Below the pieces are notes generated by a model, which made no database searches, was not told the DNA's origin, and was given only the letters and a program-made list of their open reading frames with translations. Positions 1-10,839 of a DNA stretch of 64,000 bases are shown piece after piece; within the stretch, counting starts at the first letter, position 1; the number at the start of each line of letters is the position of its first letter. The translations under genes were made by a program, and so were the position numbers. Source of the DNA: Sodiomyces alkalinus F11 (taxonomy: Eukaryota; Ascomycota; Sordariomycetes; Glomerellales; Plectosphaerellaceae); assembly GCF_003711515.1 (NCBI RefSeq), contig NW_021167081.1, positions 3,900,483-3,964,482 on the forward strand, read 5' to 3'.

Positions 1-2
1 TT

Positions 3-290
3 AAGCGCGAGGAGGAGTAGGCGGAGGAGGTTTTAGTGGCCCGCCGTCGAGAGCTTAAGGCCGCGAAGGCCCGCGCTTAACAGGAAATAAACGAGGCCTT
101 AGCCCGCTTATTTCGCCTTCGAAAGATACGCCGATTACTTAGTAAGAATAGGGTCGAGATAGTGCGTAAGGACCTTACGAGCGTGGAAGAGCTTAAGGAG
201 TTAGAACGGAAGGAAGTCGAGGTCCGTTATACGGAGTCGGAGGCTGCGTTAGCTGCGTAGGCGGCTAGTACGGTTAACGTGATTAATTAG
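3..290 (+). pseudogene. C-terminal remnant of a pogo/Fot1-like DDE transposase
   Basis: One frame reads through from the window edge to a TAG at 288-290, with in-frame TAG/TAA only at positions where CAG/CAA (Gln) would fit. The product is strongly charged and helical (segments such as RRELKAAKARA, LARLFRLRKIRRLLSKN and TSVEELKELERKEVE). This Lys/Arg/Glu-rich tail, with a run like 'LARLxRLRKxxRLLxK...SVEELxELE', is what I recall from the C-terminal tails of fungal DDE_1 (pogo/Fot1/Tan1-type) transposases. The DDE catalytic core would lie left of the window and is not visible, so the family call is an inference. The end point is uncertain because TAG 288-290 could itself be a mutated CAG; a TAA follows at 294-296. 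Confidence 0.5.
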
Positions 291-419
291 AATTAAATTA
301 TAGCGCAGGATATAGGTGATCTTTCGGATATTAATTTTACGTAGACCGCGGCGTCCGGTCCTGGGTCCTAATAGTCTTTTATCGGTATTACTTTAGGAGT
401 TACTTATCATGGATTAGGT

Positions 420-1640
420 TTTCTTTAGGTTCCTATATATTCTCGCCGTGATCGTAGTTTTTCCACTTAATAAAATATTCGGTGCTATCTAGCGTCTCTC
501 GGTGGTCGAGGATTCGTTCTGCTTTATATACGTCGCCGGTATCGACCACGATCGTGTCTTACATTATTTTACATTTTTTAGTGCTAGTTTAAGTAGTGAA
601 ATATGGAAATTATTATGTATTCTTATTACCGGAGGCAGTAATAGGATATAGTTTATATCTGATTTTTTCTCTAGGATTTCGAATAGTCCTAGTTTTTTAA
701 AATCTAATTTATCGCTTAGTCGTTATGTTTTTATATTTTTACGAATAAGGTAGACGCGGTCCCCCCTTAAAAGGATTAGTCCCTTAATTCTTAATTAATT
801 CGCGTACTTACTTAATCGTGTTCTGACTATCTCTACGTCGGTTCGTAGTTCTTTATATAGTTTTTTTATGCTTTTAACTGTTTTTATTACTTTTAGCGTA
901 TCTAGTCCTTCTAAAGGTTTCCTAAATACTATCGGATTATATCCGTAGTTTGCTTTGAACGGTGTTTTCTTTATTAACTCGTTTAACGAGCTATTATATA
1001 CGAATTATATAAGCGGTAGGTACTATACCTAATTATCTTACTCGTATCCTACATAGTATCGTAAGTATTATTCTAGGATTTAGTTTATAATTTCGGTTTA
1101 TCCGTCGGTTATAGGGTAAAATACTATTAAGTGCTTATATTTCGCCCCTAGCTAGCTTATAACTACTTTCCAGAAATTACTAGTGAATAATGTATCTCTA
1201 TCTATAATAATCTCGTATAGTATACCGTGATCCCGAATTAGGCGGTTAAGCAAGATACTAGCTAGTTCCTTTACTATAGTGTTTTTAATATATAGAATAT
1301 AAAGAGTGTATTTCGTAAATCGGTCGATAATTACGAATACGCTATTATAGGCGATTCTTATTACTAGATCTTTAGATATCGGAAATCCTGTCATAAAGTC
1401 TATTATAATTAATTCCTAAGGTTTATTTACTATTAGTAGTGGCTTTAGTAGTCCGTAAGGTTTATATCGGCTACTCTTTACTTTCTAGTAAATATCGTAG
1501 TTACGAACAAAGTCCCTAACTCGTTCTTTAGTTCCTAAATAGCTATATTATTATCATAATCGGCGGTAGGCCTTATAAACTCCTTAATATCTATATATTA
1601 GCGAGGCGTATACTTCTTTAAATATAGTATCGATTATCCG
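420..1640 (-). pseudogene. G1 integrase with C-terminal chromodomain
   Basis: On the minus strand, 1400-1500 translates to a segment containing RYKPYGLLKPL and then IDFMTGFPISKD. It continues into a Gypsy integrase core with VFVIIDRFTKY, LIRDHGILYE, IDRDTLFTSNFW (1152-1394 is free of stops). The frame further down reads VYKAERILDHRETLDS, then FIKWKNYDHGEN and a TAG where Trp is expected before EPKE (about 425-535); this is a chromodomain, which in chromoviruses binds histone marks and guides insertion into heterochromatin. Cys residues of the expected zinc-binding CxxC read as Tyr, and several Trp/Gln codons are stops, so the enzyme cannot be functional. Confidence 0.85.
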
Positions 1641-1739
1641 ATTAATGCTATTTATTCCTCTATTTTTAAGGGTAAGAGCTTCTCTTTCTTATTAGAGTAT
1701 AGCTTATGGTTTAGGCGCTTTATTAGGTGTTCTTAGTCG

Positions 1740-2990
1740 GCTAAGTATATCTACGCGACTATTTTCGCTTCCTTTTATATATTAAATATAGAAGTTAAAT
1801 TCGGATAGGAATTCGCCTATCGGATCTACCGTTTATTAAGAACCTTACTAGTGGTGAATTATATAAGGTTCTTATAATCCGTGTAGACCTATACCGGGTA
1901 TTTTATTCCTGATAAATGCGGTCTCTATTCCTTAAAGGCTTCGATAATAGCTATTAACTCTGTATCGTGGATCTAATAATTAAGTTCTGGTCTACTGAGT
2001 TTTTTACATATAAAGACTATAGGATATAGTCTTCCTTTTACGTCTTATTACCTAAGTTATACTCCTAGAGCCTAGTCGGATACGTCTATTTCGAGTTTAT
2101 ATTCTTTATCGGGGTCTAGTATTACTAAGATAGGTTCGCTAATAACCCTTCCTTTCCGGGCTTAGAATACTTCTTCTATTCTTTCGTTCTAGTTAAAGTC
2201 GAGTCCTTTTTTAGTTATTTTAGTTAAGGGGATAGTAATCTTACTAGAGTCCTTAATAAATCGTTAATAGTAGTTAACGAGTCCGAGGAAAGACTAAATA
2301 TCGCGAATATTTTACGGCTATAGCCACTTAGAGACGTATTAGATTTTCGCCTTATCTATATAGATTTTATCAGGTTATATCGTGTATCCTAAATAGTTAA
2401 CTTCTTACGTGTAGAATTATAACTTTGTTAGTTTAACCAGTAGGTCGGCGTTTTATAGGAGTTATAGGATTATATAAACGTGTTATCGGTATTCTTCGAG
2501 TATTTTAGAGAAGATAAGGATAACGTCTAGGTATACTATAATAAAGTAGTCTAGATACTTCCTTAGAATATCGTTCATAAGCGTTTAGAATATTACCGGT
2601 GTATTTATTAATCTAAAAGGTATAATAAGGTACTTAAAATATCCTCGCTTTATTCGGAATACTATTTTCTACTCTTCTCCTTTCTTAATCCTAATTAAGT
2701 TATAGGCTCTTTTTAAGTCGAGTACTAGAAACTATTATACTCTAACTAACTAATCTCGTATCTCCGAGATAAAAGGTAATACGTAGCGGTTCTTAATAGT
2801 TATATTATTAAGTTATCGATAGTTAATATATAGTCGTAGTTTACCGTTTTTCTTTAGTATAAATAGGATGAGGTATCCTGCCGGTCACTATAATACTCTA
2901 ATATCGCCTTTTACTAGTATTTCTTTAAGATATTCTTCTAAGGTATCTAATTTCTTTTAATTTAGTCCGTAGATTAAAAAGAATTTCGGG
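1740..2990 (-). pseudogene. G1 reverse transcriptase and RNase H
   Basis: The minus strand around 2690-2890 reads LFILKKNGKLRLYINYR, then ITIKNRYVLPFISE, then VLDLKRAYNLI, matching the fingers/palm of Gypsy reverse transcriptase. The catalytic box lies at 2522-2533 as YLDV within DYFIIVYLDVILIFSK, where YLDD is usual. The D to V difference (GAC GTT) is not the C-to-T change that RIP makes, so it is either an older mutation or a family variant. RNase H-like sequence follows at about 1780-2160. Stops are frequent. Role in the intact element: copying the element RNA into DNA. Confidence 0.8.
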
Positions 2991-3599
2991 TATATACCCT
3001 CTTTAAGGGGTATCTCGTAATCGTAGTATCGATATTTCGGTAATCTAGTCTCTAGATTTTCGGTAAATAGCTTCCTATATTTACGGTATTCTAGTAATAC
3101 CTTAGCGAGTCTATCGTGATCGCCTTCCGCGAGTCCTTTCTCTGCTTAGATAATCTAATAGATTCCTTTAATAATATTTATTACGCGTCGGTTATCGTGC
3201 CGTTATTACTATCTTACAGTCTTTTATACTTCCTTTACCTTAGTCTCTGACTTTTAGCGGCTATCTAGGTCTCCTTAAGGCTCCTTTATCGGTAAGTCTT
3301 CCTGCTATTTTCGACGGATATCGGGATTAGGTAAGGTTTCCTTCGTGGTCTTCTACTTACTCTCTAATCTTTACTAAAGCTAGCTAAGCTTTTAGTCTAT
3401 ATCGGGATTCTACTCGTTAAACTATAGCTTACTAAGGATAATATTCTTATAGCTTATATCGTATACGTCGAACTTTATTATTTTAGTCTTATTCTAAATT
3501 TTAACCTAAAAGTATATAGTCTCCTAGCTAATAATAACTTCTTCTTAGGACTAGTTCTTTACCGTATACGGAGTAATTTTATACTCGTCTTCTAGGTAT

Positions 3600-3860
3600 T
3601 TCCTAACCCAGGGTATAAAGAACTTTCTTATAGCGGCTAGTAAGATAAAGTTTCCTGCTACGCCTATATCTAATAGTACGTTTATCTTATATTTATCGAG
3701 TCGTATTCTAATATAATAATACCCTATACTACTACGTGTTATAGAGTATATCTATTAAGTGCCTCTCGCGTACTCCTTATAATAGTATACTCTTAGTTTT
3801 TTACCTGTTTAGCTCGGTATTTAAGGGGTATTTCTTTATCTAAGAACCTATACTAGATTA
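3600..3860 (-). pseudogene. G1 retropepsin-like protease
   Basis: The minus strand at 3636-3684 reads VLLDIGVAGNFILLAA. This fits the retropepsin active-site pattern ALLD-(S/T)-GA-x-GNF, with Thr/Ser read as Ile and Ala as Val, as C-to-T changes would give. It lies upstream (to the right) of the reverse transcriptase, the correct place in a Gypsy polyprotein. Stops occur on both sides, so it is a degraded domain rather than an ORF. Confidence 0.65.
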
Positions 3861-4549
3861 AGAGCTATTCTATCTATTATAGGCGTTTATTAAGGGCCTA
3901 AAAGCGTAAGTCCTAAGCTTCTTAGTCTTATTCTAGTTATCGGATTTTCTTAGTAGCGTGTACTATATAGCTAGTGGTTTTATATTCGTCTAACCGGTAA
4001 TTGTAGTAGTTATATCTAGGTAGTTAAAAGCGAATCTCGTGTCCTTTATCCCTAGTCTCCGTGATAACCTAGTCGTTATACTATCTTTTTAAAGAGACTT
4101 TATCTTCTAGGGTTTATTCTTTATTCCGTGGCTAAAAGTTATTAGCCTGATTACGTTCCTTATACGTAGGGTATATATCCTCGATATAATTTACCTAAAG
4201 GATTAAGCTATAGCCTGGATAGTTAGCGTGAATTATCTATCCTTGTTTATACGTTTAGTACTCGGGTAGTTAATCGTCTAATCCTTATAGGCTTATTATT
4301 AGGCGGGTAAAAGTATCTCGGTCTTCCTAAGTATAGTAAGGTCGCTAATATATAATTCTTCGCTAGTATTTATAAGTACTTTACGGTACGCGTTATTAAA
4401 GCCAGGTTTAGTGAAATGGACTTAGTAGGTTAATCTAAGGGGTTTTTCCGCGAGCTAATCGAGTATCCGTAGCTAGATAGTTTCTTCTTCGATTAGGTCG
4501 GCCGCTTCTATAAGTTAATACCGGAAGTTTATATTATTATCCGGAACTC

Positions 4550-6080
4550 CGTCAGACTCCGTTTCCTAATCTTACTCTTTAAGTTTAGCGATTTCCTCCT
4601 ATACGTAATATATATAATCTTCTTTCTTAAGTTAGTGTTTCTCTTCGGGAGTAAGTCCTACTTCCTAGAGGGCGCTAAAGCCTCTACTACTAGTATTCGT
4701 GTAGACTTCCTATTTCTTCTAGATCTCTAAGATCTGCTTCTATCTTTTAGCTTCTTCTTTGGTCTATCCGTGTTCTTAAAGGACTTCTACGGTGGTTTAT
4801 AAAGCTAGTCTATTATTATCCTAGTCGGCGATTTCAAGGCTATAGTCGTTACCGTACTCGTTAATAGATACTATAACGAGTATCTTCTAGGGTCTCTTAG
4901 GGTAGTATCTAGCTCCGTCCTTCTCTAATTAGTATACTAAATAATAGTTATCGTAGCAGGTTATCTAATAGAGGTTAGCGTGTAGTGTTTTATCCCTATA
5001 AAGTTCTAGGTATCCGATAATATTAATTTCCTTCTAGGGTTTCTCTTTGCCGATTATATTAGTCTATTATTACGATTACTCTCTTTTAGGCTATTAGTAA
5101 TTACGTGCGAAGGGCCTATTTTATCATAGCTATAGTATTTAACTTTACTTATATCTTTCTTACCCTGCCTATTACTTTATCAGTTAATATTATCGAGCTT
5201 TATAGGACTATTATAGTATCTATACGAGGTGCTCCTAAATTAGCGTGGGTATAGCTGCTTCCTACTAGTATTAGCTTAGTTCCTCCTATACTAAGTAGTA
5301 TATATCGTGGTATTCGAGTTCTAGCGTTTCTTTATTCGTTATTTAAATTATCGGTTATCGATCCGAATAGCTATAGCCGTGAATACACTAAAATCTTCCG
5401 GGCGGTTAAGCTTATATAGCTTATCCTTAACTTTATCTTTAAGTCCACGATAGTATTAGTCTATAAGGGGTTTATTATTATAGTTAAGCTTCGAGGCGAT
5501 CTATTAGAACTTAGCGGTATAGTCGGTTACCGACTTAGTCTATTATAGCTTTTTAAGTTCTTAGGTAGCGACCCTCTTCTTATTAGGTTATCCGAAGATA
5601 CCGCCGAGTCGCTAAGCGAAAACCTTAAAGTCGCCGAAGATAGCCGTAGTATTATCCTCCCTCTTAGTAAGATCGTTAAGGTGCTTTAAATAGTCCCTAT
5701 GGATAGGCTTAAACTATCTATAGGCGTCTCCCGTAAGGAGTACTATAGCGTAGAGAACTTTCGCCTCTCCGTGTTAAGGGTATCCCTATAGAATAAGAAA
5801 TACCCCCGGAGATAGGTTAGGAAGCCTTATAGCTATCCCCGAGTCCTATCGTACTTAGGTGGCTCTAGGTATTTATACCTTAGGTTACTAGGACATAGTG
5901 CCTTAATCTAAGCTCGGAGTTACTAGTTCTCTCGATAGAGTTACATAATTTAATTACGTATAGCTTATATTGGATTAGCGGCCGTGGCGGCCGTCGTTCT
6001 AGCGTTACTAGTAGCGTTGCCCGTGGTAGTAGCGTTATTCGATATATCGTTCTTATCGAGAGAGTACTGCTTATTAGGTG
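4550..6080 (-). pseudogene. G1 Gag-like region
   Basis: This minus-strand stretch sits upstream of the protease and is coding-like with many stops, rich in charged residues. I do not see a zinc knuckle that I can defend; Cys codons may have become Tyr codons through RIP. The Gag call rests on position within the element. Nothing else is recognisable here. Confidence 0.45.
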
Positions 6081-6360
6081 TTAAGGTCTACTTACCGAAT
6101 AGGATCGATTAAAATATTACGACGGCTTCCGGTCCTCTATAGTATAGCGGACGATAGGGGACTAGCGTCGAGGTTTTAGTTTAAAATAAGAAGAGGATAT
6201 TAACTAAAGAGTAGTAACTGTTATTCGTAGTGGTCTAGTCGTAGTTACGTCGTAAAGACTAGGCGTCTTCTTTATAAGGTAGGTTTAAGCGTAGAATAAT
6301 AGTCTAGGTGAAGACTTAGATTAATCGATGCCTTATTCTCTAGTAGAAGCAAGGCCTAGA

Positions 6361-6720
6361 ATACTCTGGTATATATAGCTTATTGTTTACCAGGTCCCTG
6401 GTGAATAACCCTACAACGTTCACTCGATGTTCACTTGTTATTCACTTCTCCATTGGTGAATATTCGTGAAGTAGGTTACCTACCCAGGTAGCCCCTATAG
6501 CGCCCTGGCCTATACTTATTAGTGGTGCTAATATATCCTTCCTAGCGGGGTCACGTGCCGGAGCACGTGACTCCTCTTCCTGAGTTATCTTTTGGTTACG
6601 TCCTGGTACGTCAACCGTCCTAGTACGTTATATACCAGTGCATCCTTTATGTTGGTGCATGTTAGGCCCGTTGGCCGTAATATATAGCTAAGGAACCCTC
6701 CCCGGAGTTATACCGGCGAC
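6361..6720. repeat. Low-RIP segment with clustered short inverted repeats
   Basis: Unlike its surroundings this stretch keeps CpA and TpG. At 6380-6470 it has clustered copies of GTTCAC/ATTCACTT and their complements, including the exact inverted pair gtgaataac/gttattcac. At 6550-6571 it has the palindrome gtcacgtg-ccggag-cacgtgac, with two CACGTG cores. TACGT recurs three times at about 6597-6630. Such clusters are common in subterminal regions of DNA transposons, where the transposase binds. It could be the far end of the pogo-like element whose coding tail is at 3-290, or an unrelated LTR. No ORF is seen. Confidence 0.4.
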
Positions 6721-7027
6721 TTTAAACCCGCCTAAAACCACCGATAATATAGGAGAATTATAGGATTATACTAGGCCCTATTATACTCTAATTAGACTTA
6801 TTATATGCTTTAACTATAACTAGAAGGGTTATTACGCTAGTACTTACCCCTCCCCTGCTTATACTAATCTAAACGAACTGCCTATTTCGCCGATATATCT
6901 AATAGTAGGTCGTGTTATTAGCGAGATAGCCTAGGAACTAACCCCGCCTTAAGCGGTAACTACTATTACTACACCGGTAGAGGCGCCTATGCCGGTAGAG
7001 GCGTATGTCTCCCTCCGCCGAGACAGG
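6721..7027 (+). pseudogene. G2 upstream fragment (Gag/protease junction), 5' of the A1 insertion
   Basis: The plus strand reads TTITTPVEAPMPVEAY and then SLRRDR up to the A1 insertion site. The same frame resumes after the insertion at 13403 with the G2 protease. Only about 300 bases of this side survive; most of Gag is missing and the left end merges into the low-RIP segment. Bases 7023-7027 (acagg) are the left copy of the A1 target-site duplication. Confidence 0.6.
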
Positions 7028-7311
7028 TGTCGTATAGGCAGGACTACGATATAGTCTATAGGGGATCTAGGGGGGATCCACTCCATGACTAAAAGCTCCG
7101 GATATCGGGGACTTCGGGCATTAGGATATAGTAAGGGTGGATACCGGAAAAGACCGGATAGGATCCAAATAATATAGTACCCTTAACAGAGTCTTTACCA
7201 CCCAAATTAAGGGCATAAGAGACTCTCCTAGATATAACTAGATATAATACACACACACGAGATTTCTGCTCTAAAAAAGTTAATCATTCAAATGCCTTTT
7301 AACGTGCGATA
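7028..7311 (+). repeat. 5' LTR of A1
   Basis: Starts tgtcgtataggcagg, ends gtgcgata. It matches 13114-13397 along its whole length, including the ggggatc...gggggatccactcc block and the (ca)n stretch followed by cgagatttctgctc. Preceded by target-site duplication acagg. Confidence 0.95.
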
Positions 7312-7499
7312 GTTATAACCCCGGTTTATAACGCCTGAACGATAGATATTAATAAGGCTACCCCTATTCCACTATAAAGAAGCAATCACGTCTATATAAG
7401 CACTCTTAAATAACTACTATTAACCTAATTAGAGTAATTAAGAGATTAATTAACCTACCTATTAATTAACTAACCGATAAACGATAATCTAGTAAAGAT

Positions 7500-8790
7500 A
7501 TCTTCTAACGTATCTAACGCCGAATAAAAGGCGGCCGCTACCACCCTCGTTAACTAAAGGGATTAAGCAGTTTAGGAGCGCGCCGTACGCGGTAAATCGG
7601 CCTCCTGCTAGGATAACTACCTTAATCTAAAGCTAAGCGATAAGGAGGCTAACGCCTATCTCCTCCCTATACCTATACCCCCTAACGTTCGTAAATACGA
7701 AGCCCTCGGCGCGGACCCTAACGCGGACGAGGCTATAGCCACCACCGTCACGGCTACTCCATCTTCCACTATCACGCTAAAGGGCGATAAGGCTATAGAT
7801 ACCACGGACGCCGCCGCCACGGCCGCTACCACGGCGGCCACGGCCGCCGGTAAGAGGAAGACGGCCGCTCGCCGGAAGGCTACGGCTATAACGAAAGAAC
7901 TAATAACCAGGACACCCACGTCTATTAACGACCTCTTTAAAAAGGGGCGTACGCGCTACCTATAAGATCGCCGTATATACCATAAGGAAAAGGCAGACTA
8001 CGAGGCGTAGTAAAAGGAGTTTAACGAGGTACGCTCCTATATCGAAGGGACTATATATACCACGTTATATAACCTCCTCGCCTAGGTATAGGATAACACC
8101 GTAAATAACCCGCGGGCCTAGATTACTCTCCTACACGCGTATATAGGACCGATACCTATAAACCTCCGTAAGGAAGCCCTAGTCCTATACTGATAATACA
8201 CCACGCCTATAACGGCTATATCTAAGGTTATAAACGCCTAAGTAGTAAGCTAGAAAACAGCGATAATACACTATAAATATATAGACGTTTTAGAGCTATT
8301 AAGCGCGGACCGTTAGGCAGAAGACGCGTTAAAAGCTATTAGACCTATTACCTAGGAATAGAGTAATAACTACCTAGTAAATAACTATGATAAGATTACG
8401 GAAAACGAGCTAATAATTAACGACTTCGTAAAGGCTCTAAGGGCGGTTCTTAGTAATATAAAGAGCCTATAATTCTCCGCTATAAAGTCTAGAGTTAGGA
8501 GAGGCACCTTTGATACCCTTAGGAACCTCCCCGATACTAAGGATACTACTACTACTAATAATAAAGATAATAAAAAGCGTCCTCATAGCGATATATCCTT
8601 AAAGGCTATCCCTCCCGTAATAAGGAGGCCCTACGAGATATACGAAAACACCTATACCACCGCCGTCTTTTAGTATATAAGGCCGCATATACGCCCATAT
8701 ACCTGTTGTGGCTGTAAAGAGATTATAAAGGTCGCGGAAAAGAAGATACGTATTTATAGTTTTAAAAGCCGCGTGGACACCGCGATACAG
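7500..8790 (+). pseudogene. A1 Gag-like region
   Basis: A plus-strand frame with scattered stops includes an Ala/Thr-rich tract (EAIATTVTATPSSTITLKGD, then DAAATAATTAATAAGKRKTA at about 7720-7870), then a helical region (LIINDFVKALRAVLSNI, about 8410-8460). It ends in RPHSDISLKAIPPVIRRPYEIY followed by CCGCK near 8703, where a zinc knuckle would be expected. The minus-strand frame at 7656-7919 is a shadow of this Ala/Thr-rich tract. Gag would form the virus-like particle. Confidence 0.6.
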
Positions 8791-9230
8791 AAGAGGTTGG
8801 AAGTAGTAGCTACCACTGCTAATAAGATAGAGGAAGTCTAGGAAGATTAACTCTATAATACTACGCCTACTATAGTTTATAAAGACCTGTTTGTTACCGC
8901 GACGGGGAGACTAAGAGCCCCCCTAACCTAGGGGGTAGCGCGTTATCGTACGACGATACTATTAAGATTATAATAAGAATAAGGGATATCCCTTTCTATT
9001 AACTAAGCCAGAGCGCTATTATACTACGCGATCCTAGACTTAGGATTATTAATCTATATCTTTAATAATCGAGGCAGTTTTACGGCCGTTAGACCACCTA
9101 TAGTTAGTTTATTAACGCTTTAGGTGGGTACTTATAAGGCTCCTATCCTCGGATACGGAGACGTTAAGCTATATATATAATCCTTAGTAGGCACGAAGAG
9201 GCTACTACGCCTCCGTAATATCGTATACTA
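8790..9230 (+). pseudogene. A1 protease / inter-domain region
   Basis: This lies between Gag and integrase, where Copia elements encode the aspartyl protease. I cannot point to a preserved D-(S/T)-G box; the frame is broken by stops. The assignment is positional only. Confidence 0.3.
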
Positions 9231-10003
9231 TAAAGAATTCGTCACTCATATCGTCTTAGAATGCTAGCTACGCCTATAAGGTTACCGCTAGGATACTATA
9301 AATAATACTAGTATTAGCTGCACCGATAACCGGCCTATCTATAAGCTACTAGATATCGATAGCTAGTATATAATCGAGCGCGCGGAAGCCACGGCCGCCA
9401 CCGCGTTCACGGTCTTAGTAAAGCACCCCCGCGATAACCCGTATAGAAGATTACGATAACCGCGGTAACCGTAGAAGACCACGGTATAACGGTGGCACGA
9501 ACGCCTTAGCCACTTCGGCACCGATACTCTTATAAAGTTTATCGACGCTACTTAGGGGGTGAAGATAAAAGGACCACGTATAACAGACTATAACGCGTAT
9601 GGATAATCGTAAGTGCCTATATAGATCCGGCGGATACTATTCCTTTACCCGTTAAAGCCCGGAGAGGCCCTAGCTATTAATTTTCACAATCTAGAAGAGG
9701 CGGAGTAGTTAGCGAGTAGACTATATAAGTCTATTATATTCGTTATAGACGTATATATAGGTTATAGGTGGGATTACTACCTACAGAAGAGAGACTAAGG
9801 CTTTATCCTGCATGCTCTAAAGGACGTTTTTACCCTGCTTAAGACTTAATTCGACGTTAGGCCACGCGTTCTACGGGCCGATTCTAAGATACTTTAGCAC
9901 CTAGAAGGTATTGCTTTCCTCGCTGCTAAGGGGGTAGAAGGCTAGCCGTCGGTACTATATTTATAGGATTAAAACGGCGTTATAGAACGGATTAAAGGTA
10001 TCG
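9230..10003 (+). pseudogene. A1 integrase (runs into the assembly gap)
   Basis: Around 9725-9840 the frame reads SIIFVIDVYIGYRWDYYLQ and then GFILHALKDVFTLLKT, matching the Copia integrase core (DxxTRY...). LRADSKIL follows, and NGVIERIKGI just before the gap matches the conserved 'QNGVAER' region. The catalytic Asp in VIDVYI and the Asp in ADS are still present, but stop codons interrupt the frame and the C-terminal part is hidden by Ns. Confidence 0.75.
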
Positions 10004-10438
10004 NNNNNNNNNNNNNNNNNNNNNNNNNNNNNNNNNNNNNNNNNNNNNNNNNNNNNNNNNNNNNNNNNNNNNNNNNNNNNNNNNNNNNNNNNNNNNNNNN
10101 NNNNNNNNNNNNNNNNNNNNNNNNNNNNNNNNNNNNNNNNNNNNNNNNNNNNNNNNNNNNNNNNNNNNNNNNNNNNNNNNNNNNNNNNNNNNNNNNNNNN
10201 NNNNNNNNNNNNNNNNNNNNNNNNNNNNNNNNNNNNNNNNNNNNNNNNNNNNNNNNNNNNNNNNNNNNNNNNNNNNNNNNNNNNNNNNNNNNNNNNNNNN
10301 NNNNNNNNNNNNNNNNNNNNNNNNNNNNNNNNNNNNNNNNNNNNNNNNNNNNNNNNNNNNNNNNNNNNNNNNNNNNNNNNNNNNNNNNNNNNNNNNNNNN
10401 NNNNNNNNNNNNNNNNNNNNNNNNNNNNNNNNNNNNNN
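10004..10438. other. Assembly gap (435 Ns)
   Basis: Unknown bases inside A1, between the integrase and the repeat-rich linker. The A2 copy (about 41010-41355, minus strand) covers the equivalent region and reads like an integrase C-terminal end, so the gap probably hides that part. Confidence 0.98.
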
Positions 10439-10830
10439 TATAGCTATAGATATATTAGATCTTAAGTCGGAAGACTCTTACGCTACCGCTATTACTACGG
10501 ATATAGGCGAGGCTATCGTTAGTACTACGAGAGAGGCTACTGCTATTACTATAGACTATACCGCTATTACTATAGGCACCGCTATTACTACGGACACTAC
10601 AATTACTATAGGAGAAGACTATACTACCGCTATTACTACGGGTAAAGGCGACGCTACCGCTATTACTACGGACGAAGGCGAGGCCGTCACAATTACTACG
10701 AGAGAGGCCACTACTATTACTATAGATAAGGTTCTAAATCTATAGCCTAATAACTAAGCTATAGATTTAGAATCTTATAACTCCGACGCTACCGCTATTA
10801 TTACGGGAGAGGCTACCGCTATTACTACGG
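10439..10830 (+). repeat. Degenerate short repeats in the A1 integrase-RT linker
   Basis: A core close to accgctattactacgg recurs about ten times with spacings that are multiples of three, joined by ggcga/gagag connectors. In frame it encodes repeats such as TAITT, TAITI, GEA and REA. Related arrays occur in A2 (about 40840-41010, -), A3 (about 39230-39460, -) and, shorter, in A5 (about 46950-46985, +), each with a different copy number. No function is known to me; it is a low-complexity linker within the polyprotein. Confidence 0.85.
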
Positions 10831-10839
10831 ACACCTTAT

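Larger units (their letters stand above)
296..6080 (-). mobile_element. Ty3/Gypsy chromovirus G1, RIP-degraded, minus strand
   Basis: Reading the minus strand from right to left gives Gag-like sequence, an aspartyl protease, reverse transcriptase, RNase H, an integrase with an HHCC-like region and a terminal chromodomain. That is the Ty3/Gypsy chromovirus order. All parts carry many in-frame stops of the CAG/CAA/TGG to TAG/TAA type. I could not find a convincing pair of LTRs: the left side runs into the transposase remnant about 130 bases beyond the chromodomain, so the 3' end is probably lost. The right side (about 6080-6360) may hold 5' untranslated or LTR sequence. No target-site duplication was found. 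Confidence 0.8.

Noticed and set aside
7656..7919. 87-codon minus-strand open frame, Ala/Val-rich
   Set aside because: It is the antisense of the Ala/Thr-rich Gag tract of A1; the plus frame shows the real coding signal.
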